Source: Proteobacteria bacterium UBA7420 (GTDB lineage Bacteria; Pseudomonadota; Gammaproteobacteria; Magnimaribacterales; D2472). From it: a stretch of DNA of 5,036 bases. This document shows, in pieces, positions 1 through 5,036 of the stretch. The notes beneath the pieces were generated by a model. The model worked only from the letters and a program-made list of their open reading frames with translations. It ran no database searches and was not told the origin of the DNA. Every line of letters starts with the position of its first letter. The stretch's first letter is position 1. A program made the translations under genes and the position numbers. Where the stretch lies: assembly GCA_002469975.1 (NCBI GenBank), contig DKMG01000115.1:1-5036 (forward strand), read 5' to 3'.

Positions 1-278
1 GATACCTTTTCATCCTCTAGTAGCCTGCATAGAATCAGCCTGACATTAGAGTCCAGGACATTGAGACTGGACAGGATGGCTTCATCTTTTAGATGGAGAG
101 CATCAGGGTTCTGGATTTCCATCACTCCGCTCTCCATGAGCTGATTCCAAGACTCATATAGGTTAGAGGACTCCTGATCCCCATCTTTAAAGGCGATAAT
201 TGGATAAAAAACATCTAGTATTTTTCCTGAGGTGCCTATGTTGGCAAGGCCTAAGCCTATTAATGGCATTTGATTCAT
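1..278 (-). CDS. dapD: Probable tetrahydrodipicolinate N-succinyltransferase (DapD, Pseudomonas-type), N-terminal part
   Basis: Only the first 92 codons are present; the gene runs off the left edge with no stop. The start is the ATG at 278; a second in-frame ATG lies at 269. The upstream ribosome site is weak (AAGCAG directly before the ATG). The visible start (MNQMPLIGLGLANIGTSG, then KILDVFYP) resembles the N-terminus of the longer DapD of Pseudomonas and actinobacteria, which opens with a similar 'LGxGT...WLEVFY' stretch. It does not resemble the shorter E. coli DapD. In that family the enzyme transfers a succinyl group from succinyl-CoA to tetrahydrodipicolinate in cytoplasmic lysine/diaminopimelate synthesis. 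The left-handed beta-helix catalytic domain lies outside the window, so the call rests on N-terminal similarity recalled from memory and on its place after map and glnD, where E. coli also has dapD. The gene starts 38 bases after the glnD stop on the same strand, suggesting co-transcription. Confidence 0.65.
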   Translation of the reverse strand, partial: MNQMPLIGLGLANIGTSGKILDVFYPIIAFKDGDQESSNLYESWNQLMESGVMEIQNPDALHLKDEAILSSLNVLDSNVRLILCRLLEDEKV

Positions 279-306
279 CTGCTTATTATATGGAGTCCGA
301 GAATTA

Positions 307-312
307 ATTATA
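307..312 (-). promoter_or_regulatory. Possible -10 element for dapD
   Basis: The 38-base gap between glnD and dapD contains an exact TATAAT on the minus strand at 312-307, about 28 bases before the dapD ATG. A second TATAAT lies at 290-285, closer to the start. No convincing -35 is visible 16-18 bases upstream of either; the matching positions read AAAACT-like sequence inside the end of glnD. In such AT-rich DNA this may be chance, so an internal dapD promoter is only a possibility. Confidence 0.22.
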
Positions 313-316
313 GGGT

Positions 317-2830
317 TTAAAGATTTTTTAGTTTTGCACTAACAATTCTTTCTTTATTTTGGCTAATCTGACTTCCATTATTGGCATCTACGACAATAAA
401 ATTATCTTCTACTTTTTCACCAAGAGTTGTGATTCGAGAGGAAATTACATTAATCCCGTGGTCAAAAAAAATATTTGCAACTTTAGAGAGAAGGGATGGT
501 TGGTCTAGAGTTTCCAGGGTAATAAGGTTTGTTGAAGAATGGGTGTTTTTTGAAATCTCTACTCTGGTTGAGTATGTAAATACTTTTTTTGCATATTTAG
601 GAGCTTGTATTTTTATGATGCCCTCATCCGATAATCTAGATTTTATTTTTTGCTGTATTCCTAATTTATCCCTCTTGGTTAAATTACTTCCAAGAACTTT
701 GTGCCTACAAATAAAAGTGTTCATTGCAAATTGTCCATCATTTGTTGTGTGAATGTTCGCATCGATGGTTTCGAGCGATAAGCCTTCTAAGGCTTGAGCT
801 GTTTTATAAAATAGTCCTAGCTGATTAGGCGTGAAGATAAACACCTCCAAGAAATTTTGTCGCTTATTAACATGCACGCTCCCAGCTCCCTCACGAGAGA
901 TCACTTGGGCTTGATAAGCTAATTGCTCAATCTGATATTTAGCAAAATATGTGCTGGGCAATTGCATCCAAATATTTTTTATCGCCGCAGTATCTTGATC
1001 ATTAAAATCATTTAATGCTCTCCTTTTTCTTTCAGCCACGACAAAGGAGTCAGATTCATGCTCTTCACGATTGAGCCTTTTCCTAGAAGATAAAAATAAT
1101 TGTTTCAATAAATCATGCTTCCAAGAGTTCCATAACGTTGGGTTGGTGCCTCGAATATCATTTATGGTTAGGATATAAATGTAATTCAACTTTTCTAGGC
1201 TATCTACTGTCTTGGTAAACTGTTCAATAGTTTCTGGGTCATGAATATCAGTTTTTTGTGAAATAGAAGACATAACCAAATGATTCTTGACTAGCCACTG
1301 CAGTAGCTCTATCTCATGCATGGGCAATTTTAGTCTCTTGCAAAATTTAGTAACTATTTTTGCCCCTATCTCCGAGTGATCTCCACCTTTGCCTTTACCT
1401 AAATCATGGAATATTCCAGCAAGATAAAGTAATTCTATTTTGGGTAACTTATTAATAAGCTCTCGCTCAATTTTCATTGCTGCATCAATATTTCCTATTT
1501 GCATTTGACGCATATTGCGAACTACCTTTAGGGTATGCTCATCCACGGTATATACATGAAACATGTCAAATTGCATCTGACCTTCGACTTCACCAAATTC
1601 AGGAATTAATAATCTCAAAATGCCCAATTGCTTTAATTTTTTCAGGATAGCTGACAGGCTATTTTGTGATCTAAGAATCTCTAAGAACTGATGTCCAGTT
1701 GATAAGGTTAAAAAATATTGAGGGTCAATTGTCGGCAATGCTCTTCGAATTCTTTGCATGGATATGCAATCTAAGCCATTAACATTTTTAAGACGTCCAA
1801 TTTGCAAGAAGCTTTCTAAAATTAACCCCGGACGCTTGGCAAGATTGATATGTTTTTGAATTCCCAGCCTATCCTTAAAGAGATAAAAATTCTTGGTGTA
1901 CGGCCTTTTAATGAGAGCATCCCGATCAGAATAGGCTTGAAAAACCATTTCATTAAAATCAGATAATTTAGATGCATGCTGAAAAAACATACACATAAAC
2001 TTTTCGACAGCAGATGATTTTTTTGATGCTTTGAGTTGCGCTTTGGAGGCTAGCAAAAGCTGATTTTCAAAGCTTATACGATTTGAGTTTGCGTTTAAGT
2101 TGAGCGCAAAACGCATAGATTTAATATAGCAATATGATTCATCAATACTTTTTAAGTATTGTTTGTCAAATATATCCAGCCCTTCGGTAGCTTTGAAGTT
2201 CTTTACTTCAAAGCAATGCTCTAAAACCCATAATGCAGTTTGAAAATCTCTGAGACACCCTGGAGATTCCTTGAGATCTGGTTCCAGGCTAAACTCTGTC
2301 GAATCAAAAGATTGAAATCTCTCGAATTGCTCTATCTTTTTAGCTTTAAAAAATTTTGATTTATTCCAGCCTTTTACAATTTTTTGAAAATTATTTTGTA
2401 ACTCTTTTTCTACTTCTGGTTGGCAATAAATAATTCTATGCGAGAGATGTGAAGTAAATTCCTTTAGGTCTACTTTTGTAATTTTATGAATTTCTCTAAG
2501 AGTTCGAACTGAATGACCCACCTTAACGTTTAGTGTCCAGAGCCAGGCAATAAAATCTTTTACCCCTTCAATTTTCTGACTTTTCTTAACCAACTGGATG
2601 ATTGAAAGATCAAGATCAGAGCCAGGAAAAAGCTCATTTCGGCCATAGCCACCCAAGGCAATAATTGCAAAATCACTTTCAAGTGACAGCCTTTTAAACT
2701 CTTTTATGATCACTCGATCAAATTCTTTTGATCTAGCCTTTAAAAAACTCTGGATTAATTCAGGTCGCTCAAGAGTGAGATGGAATTGCTCCTCAAATTC
2801 TGAGTTAATGCTATCTAGATTGGAGCTCAA
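317..2830 (-). CDS. glnD: Bifunctional uridylyltransferase/uridylyl-removing enzyme, PII modifier
   Basis: GlnD adds UMP to PII proteins (GlnB/GlnK) when glutamine is low and removes it when glutamine is high, setting nitrogen control. Counting from the TTG start (837 residues), domains run in family order. The nucleotidyltransferase motif GGYGRNELFPGSDLD is at 60-74, with metal-binding aspartates at 72 and 74. A conserved VGHSVRTL follows, then SPGCLRDFQTALWVL, where family members usually have GG instead of GC. The conserved QMQFDMFHVYTVDEHT leads into the HD uridylyl-removing domain, with HD at 475-476 followed by GKGKGGDHSEIG. Two C-terminal ACT domains, the glutamine-sensing part, lie at about 660-708 and 768-819, the second containing DQPSLL and GEKVEDNFIV. 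Both activities should be intact. An ATG at 2899 would give 860 residues, but its extra 23 residues overlap the map coding end by 73 bases and show no GlnD likeness. The TTG overlaps the map TGA stop (TTGA), a typical coupling arrangement. The gene is the middle member of map-glnD-dapD. Function is certain; the start is likely but not proven. Confidence 0.95.
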   Translation of the reverse strand: MSSNLDSINSEFEEQFHLTLERPELIQSFLKARSKEFDRVIIKEFKRLSLESDFAIIALGGYGRNELFPGSDLDLSIIQLVKKSQKIEGVKDFIAWLWTLNVKVGHSVRTLREIHKITKVDLKEFTSHLSHRIIYCQPEVEKELQNNFQKIVKGWNKSKFFKAKKIEQFERFQSFDSTEFSLEPDLKESPGCLRDFQTALWVLEHCFEVKNFKATEGLDIFDKQYLKSIDESYCYIKSMRFALNLNANSNRISFENQLLLASKAQLKASKKSSAVEKFMCMFFQHASKLSDFNEMVFQAYSDRDALIKRPYTKNFYLFKDRLGIQKHINLAKRPGLILESFLQIGRLKNVNGLDCISMQRIRRALPTIDPQYFLTLSTGHQFLEILRSQNSLSAILKKLKQLGILRLLIPEFGEVEGQMQFDMFHVYTVDEHTLKVVRNMRQMQIGNIDAAMKIERELINKLPKIELLYLAGIFHDLGKGKGGDHSEIGAKIVTKFCKRLKLPMHEIELLQWLVKNHLVMSSISQKTDIHDPETIEQFTKTVDSLEKLNYIYILTINDIRGTNPTLWNSWKHDLLKQLFLSSRKRLNREEHESDSFVVAERKRRALNDFNDQDTAAIKNIWMQLPSTYFAKYQIEQLAYQAQVISREGAGSVHVNKRQNFLEVFIFTPNQLGLFYKTAQALEGLSLETIDANIHTTNDGQFAMNTFICRHKVLGSNLTKRDKLGIQQKIKSRLSDEGIIKIQAPKYAKKVFTYSTRVEISKNTHSSTNLITLETLDQPSLLSKVANIFFDHGINVISSRITTLGEKVEDNFIVVDANNGSQISQNKERIVSAKLKNL

Positions 2831-3597
2831 AAGGATTCTTCGCTGCGTTGAGTTAAAACCTCCACACCAGACGAGGTAACCGCAAGAGTGTGCTCCCATT
2901 GAGCTGAGTTTCTCCCATCCTTAGTTTCAACGGTCCATCCATCCGCCAGAACTTTGGTGTATTTTGTTCCCTGATTAATCATTGGCTCGATAGTAAAGCA
3001 AAGACCTTCTTCTAGCCTTAGACCTGAGCCAGCTTTACCATAATGCAAGACTTGAGGATCTTCGTGGTAAACCTGCCCAATGCCATGACCACAATAATCC
3101 TCTACCACCGAGTAATGATTCTGTGTTGCGTGCTCTTGAATCACAGCGCCAATATCCCCAAGGTAGGCTCCAGGCCTCACAAGATCAATTGCTTTGTATA
3201 GACATTCTTGTGTCACTCTCACTAATCTTTCATTGTGGGGTTGGGCTTTTCCCACTAAGAACATCTTTGAGGTATCTCCATGCCAGCCGTCTCTAATTAC
3301 TGTGACATCAATGTTTAGGATATCGCCATCTTTTAAAACTTTATTTGCAGAGGGGATGCCGTGACATATCACTTGATTGACGCTGGAGCATATAGTTTTT
3401 TTAAAACCGTTGTATCCCACATTTGCAGGAATAGCTTTTTGCTCATTAACAATAAAATCATGACATAGCTTATCTAGATCTTCTGTGCTCATCCCGGGCA
3501 CTACATGAGGGGTAATCATCTCCAGGACATCAGCAGCTAATCTGCCCGCAACTCTCATTTGGGTGATTTGGTCTTTAGTTTTTAAATTTATCTTCAT
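2827..3597 (-). CDS. map: Methionine aminopeptidase, type I
   Basis: This cytoplasmic metalloenzyme removes the initiator methionine from new proteins when the second residue is small. The 256-residue product is close in length to the E. coli enzyme (264). All five metal ligands fall at the same numbers as in E. coli: D97 (in LNIDVTV), D108 (in WHGDTS), H171 (in YCGHGIG), E204 (in FTIEPM) and E235 (in QWEHTLAV). The conserved histidines H79 (VICHGIP) and H178 (VYHEDP) are also in place. There is no N-terminal zinc-finger extension, so it is the short type Ia form. The ATG at 3597 matches the family N-terminus (MKINLKTKDQI, then MRVAGRLAADVL). The sequence just upstream is ATTTAACAAAA with no Shine-Dalgarno motif, so the message may be leaderless or use an AT-rich leader. 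The gene leads the map-glnD-dapD unit and is divergent from carA across 140 bases. Function is certain. Confidence 0.97.
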   Translation of the reverse strand: MKINLKTKDQITQMRVAGRLAADVLEMITPHVVPGMSTEDLDKLCHDFIVNEQKAIPANVGYNGFKKTICSSVNQVICHGIPSANKVLKDGDILNIDVTVIRDGWHGDTSKMFLVGKAQPHNERLVRVTQECLYKAIDLVRPGAYLGDIGAVIQEHATQNHYSVVEDYCGHGIGQVYHEDPQVLHYGKAGSGLRLEEGLCFTIEPMINQGTKYTKVLADGWTVETKDGRNSAQWEHTLAVTSSGVEVLTQRSEESF

Positions 3598-3603
3598 TTT
3601 TGT

Positions 3604-3634
3604 TAAATAGTGATGGACGTTTTGACCTTGTCAA
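3604..3634 (-). promoter_or_regulatory. Candidate sigma-70 promoter for map-glnD-dapD
   Basis: On the minus strand a perfect -35 box TTGACA lies at 3634-3629. The best partner is a poor -10, TATTTA, at 3609-3604 after a 19-base spacer. Transcription would then start about at the map ATG, giving a leaderless or nearly leaderless message, in line with the missing ribosome site. An alternative -10, TATATT at 3638-3633 (5 of 6 matches), would give a leader of about 30 bases but lacks a good -35. The promoter is inferred from sequence only. Confidence 0.35.
3622..3634. repeat. 13-base palindrome in the map/carA control region
   Basis: TTGAC-CTT-GTCAA is a perfect 5-base inverted repeat around a 3-base centre. 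Its right arm is the reverse of the map -35 box, so a protein bound here would block the map promoter. The arm and centre lengths fit a small dimeric operator better than a stable RNA hairpin, and no U-run follows on either strand. No known regulator consensus (ArgR, PurR) is recognised in it. Confidence 0.4.
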
Positions 3635-3660
3635 TATAAAGTATCGTTTTAATGCCAGCG

Positions 3661-3699
3661 CACAATTTTAGCTCATTAAAACCCCACTTATCACAATTT
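3661..3699. repeat. Direct repeat of CACAATTT upstream of carA
   Basis: CACAATTT occurs at 3661-3668 (followed by TA) and again at 3692-3699 (followed by A). The copies start 31 bases apart, close to three helical turns, so both face the same side of the DNA. They lie between the palindrome and the carA ribosome site and could be paired binding sites or chance repeats in AT-rich DNA. Confidence 0.3.
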
Positions 3700-3701
3700 A
3701 T

Positions 3702-3710
3702 TGCTATCTT
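3702..3710 (+). promoter_or_regulatory. Candidate extended -10 promoter element for carAB
   Basis: TG-C-TATCTT at 3702-3710 has the TGn extension before a hexamer with 4 of 6 matches to TATAAT. A start near 3717 would leave about 20 bases of leader including the ribosome site. No recognisable -35 lies 16-18 bases upstream (the region reads CCCCAC), so this would depend on the extended -10 or on an activator. This is a weak call. Confidence 0.25.
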
Positions 3711-3724
3711 TTCTGTAATTTTTG

Positions 3725-3729
3725 AGGAG
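3725..3729 (+). promoter_or_regulatory. Ribosome binding site of carA
   Basis: AGGAG, within GAGGAGA, ends 8 bases before the GTG at 3738. This strong Shine-Dalgarno supports the GTG as the true carA start, and it is the clearest ribosome site in the window. Confidence 0.8.
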
Positions 3730-3737
3730 AGTTCTTT

Positions 3738-4862
3738 GTGACATTTCCTGCGCTCTTGGTACTGGAGGACGGCACTGTTTGCAAGGGCCTAGGCTTTGGC
3801 CACTCTACCGTATCTGTTGGAGAGATTGTTTTTAACACCTCTATGTCAGGCTATCAAGAAATTATTACTGATCCCTCATATGCCAAGCAAATAATTGCAT
3901 TCACCCATCCTCATATCGGAAATACTGGAACTAATAATGAGGATAATGAATCTGATGGTATTTTTGCTTCAGGAGTAGTGATTAGAGATCTGCCAAAACA
4001 TTATAGTAATTGGCGAGCTACCTCTTCTCTGGAAGAGTTTTTAGCCTCTAAAAAGACTATAGGTATAGCGAATATTGACACTCGCCAGCTTACAGGGACA
4101 TTGAGAGATCATGGCTCATTCAAGGCATGCATTCTCCCAGATAGTGAAGATGCTATTGCCATAGCTCATGACGCGCTGGATGGGTTTAATGGTCTTCAGG
4201 GATTAGATCTAGCAAAAGAAGTTAGCGTGAAAGAAAAGTACTCATGGGAAGAGGGCACATGGCCTGACTATAAAGATGTCTCTGACGGGATTTTGATTGT
4301 TGCTGTAGATTTTGGGGTTAAGAAAAATATTTTAAGGCTCCTTAAAAAGCATGTTGGAGAAGTTATAGTTGTAAACGCTCAAATTAGTTTTGATGAGTTG
4401 ATGGCGTTGAAGCCAGACGGAGTGTTTTTATCTAATGGCCCAGGAGATCCAGAGCCGTGCGATTATGCGATTGAACTTATTCAAGAGTTACTCCATATTA
4501 ATATGCCAGTCTTTGGTATTTGTCTTGGACATCAGCTGCTTGCATTATCCGGTGGTTGTAAAACTTATAAAATGAAATTTGGCCATCATGGTGCTAATCA
4601 TCCAGTACAAGATGTTGACTCCAAAACTGTTTTTATTACCAGTCAAAATCATGGCTTTGCGGTTGAGGAGTCAAGCCTACCAGAGAATATAAAAACTACC
4701 CACCTGTCTTTATTTGATCAGAGCTTGCAAGGCATTGAGTTCACTGACAAGCCAGCTTTCGGCTTTCAAGGCCACCCAGAGGCAAGTCCAGGGCCCCATG
4801 AGCTAGAGGAATTATTCATAAAATTTAAATCTTTAATTCAATCAAATGCCAAAAAGAACTGA
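3738..4862 (+). CDS. carA: Carbamoyl-phosphate synthase, small (glutaminase) subunit
   Basis: CarA hydrolyses glutamine and passes ammonia through a tunnel to CarB, which makes carbamoyl phosphate for arginine and pyrimidine synthesis. The 374-residue product is close to the E. coli length of about 382 and similar throughout. The N-terminal CPSase domain covers about 1-150 (ALLVLEDGT, then VFNTSMSGYQEIITDPSYA). The class I glutamine amidotransferase domain covers about 186-370. The triad is visible: nucleophile C262 in FGICLGHQLLAL, and H346 and E348 in FQGHPEASPGP. Substrate-binding stretches SNGPGDPEP (232-240) and SQNHGFAV (302-309) are intact. The start is GTG, supported by the AGGAG upstream and by the fit of MTFPALLVLEDG to the family N-terminus. 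Its end overlaps carB by 17 bases. No clear ARG-box palindrome is seen upstream, although carAB is arginine- and pyrimidine-regulated in E. coli. Function is certain. Confidence 0.97.
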   Translation: MTFPALLVLEDGTVCKGLGFGHSTVSVGEIVFNTSMSGYQEIITDPSYAKQIIAFTHPHIGNTGTNNEDNESDGIFASGVVIRDLPKHYSNWRATSSLEEFLASKKTIGIANIDTRQLTGTLRDHGSFKACILPDSEDAIAIAHDALDGFNGLQGLDLAKEVSVKEKYSWEEGTWPDYKDVSDGILIVAVDFGVKKNILRLLKKHVGEVIVVNAQISFDELMALKPDGVFLSNGPGDPEPCDYAIELIQELLHINMPVFGICLGHQLLALSGGCKTYKMKFGHHGANHPVQDVDSKTVFITSQNHGFAVEESSLPENIKTTHLSLFDQSLQGIEFTDKPAFGFQGHPEASPGPHELEELFIKFKSLIQSNAKKN

Positions 4863-5036
4863 CATTAAATCAATTTTAATTATTGGAGCGGGGCCTATTA
4901 TTATTGGTCAGGCGTGTGAGTTTGATTACTCTGGAGCTCAAGCCTGCAAGGCTCTAAAAGCTGAGGGGTTTAGAGTAATTTTAGTAAATTCTAATCCTGC
5001 AACCATTATGACCGACCCATTGTTGGCAGATGCAAC
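4846..5036 (+). CDS. carB: Carbamoyl-phosphate synthase, large subunit, N-terminal part
   Basis: The first 63 codons are present and the gene runs off the right edge. The product starts MPKRTDIKSILIIGAGPIII, then GQACEFDYSGAQACKALKAE, and continues with VNSNPATIMTDP. This is nearly identical to the start of E. coli CarB and includes the glycine-rich strand-loop that opens the first carboxyphosphate-forming half. The full family protein is about 1070 residues with two ATP-grasp halves, an oligomerisation domain and a C-terminal allosteric domain, all outside the window. The ATG lies inside the carA 3' end in another frame, 17 bases before the end of the carA stop. The bases ahead of it (TTTAATTCAATCAA) hold no Shine-Dalgarno, so translation probably depends on ribosomes finishing carA. 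Confidence 0.97.
   Translation, partial: MPKRTDIKSILIIGAGPIIIGQACEFDYSGAQACKALKAEGFRVILVNSNPATIMTDPLLADA

Noticed and set aside
381..752. Plus-strand open frame of 123 codons
   Set aside because: It lies wholly inside the C-terminal ACT-domain coding part of glnD on the other strand, and its product (MASTTIKLSSTF...) shows no recognisable domain. It is a shadow of glnD.
317..2830. GlnD loss of activity through the SPGCLRDFQ change (usual SPGGLRD)
   Set aside because: The change is next to conserved residues, but the nucleotidyltransferase aspartates, the HD pair and both ACT domains are intact; a single G-to-C substitution alone does not suggest inactivation.
2831..2899. N-terminal extension of GlnD from the ATG at 2899
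   Set aside because: It would overlap map by 73 bases, has no well-spaced ribosome site, and encodes residues unlike GlnD; the TTG at 2830 fits better.
3622..3647. Plus-strand TTGACC as a -35 for carA
   Set aside because: The nearest -10-like hexamer (TATCGT at 3642-3647) leaves only 14 bases of spacer, and the 17-base position reads CGTTTT; not a workable sigma-70 promoter.
3598..3737. ArgR boxes, riboswitch, attenuator or rho-independent terminator before carA or map
   Set aside because: No pair of TGAAT...ATTCA-type half-sites, no GC-rich hairpin followed by a T-run, and no leader-peptide frame could be supported in these 140 bases.
1..5036. A novel system, mobile element, CRISPR array, prophage or RNA gene
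   Set aside because: All but about 180 bases are accounted for by conserved housekeeping genes with intact catalytic residues; no transposase, terminal repeats, spacer array or tRNA/rRNA-like sequence was seen on either strand.

Overview
The window is an AT-rich stretch of bacterial chromosome packed with conserved housekeeping genes. The proteins look gammaproteobacterial. The visible start of CarB and most of CarA follow the Escherichia coli sequences closely, and the order map-glnD-dapD on one strand is the one known from E. coli and relatives. The visible start of DapD resembles the longer Pseudomonas-type enzyme rather than the E. coli type. An AT-rich, compact gammaproteobacterium, possibly a free-living marine one, would fit, but the sequence alone does not fix the genus.

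Layout: the minus strand, read from right to left, carries map (3597-2827), glnD (2830-317) and the first 92 codons of a probable dapD (278 to the window edge). map and glnD overlap by 4 bases if glnD uses its TTG start. glnD and dapD are 38 bases apart, so the three look like one transcription unit. The plus strand carries carA (3738-4862) and the first 63 codons of carB (from 4846), overlapping by 17 bases. The 140-base gap between map and carA (3598-3737) is the only sizeable non-coding stretch and must hold the starts of both divergent units. It contains a 13-base palindrome next to a consensus -35 for map, a pair of direct repeats, and a strong ribosome binding site for carA.

Function: map encodes methionine aminopeptidase, glnD the uridylyltransferase/uridylyl-removing glutamine sensor that modifies PII proteins, dapD a step of lysine/diaminopimelate synthesis, and carAB the glutamine-dependent carbamoyl-phosphate synthetase feeding arginine and pyrimidine synthesis. 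All visible catalytic residues are present and nothing looks broken. No mobile element, RNA gene, CRISPR array or novel system is visible. The points worth a second look concern translation starts and the shared control region.
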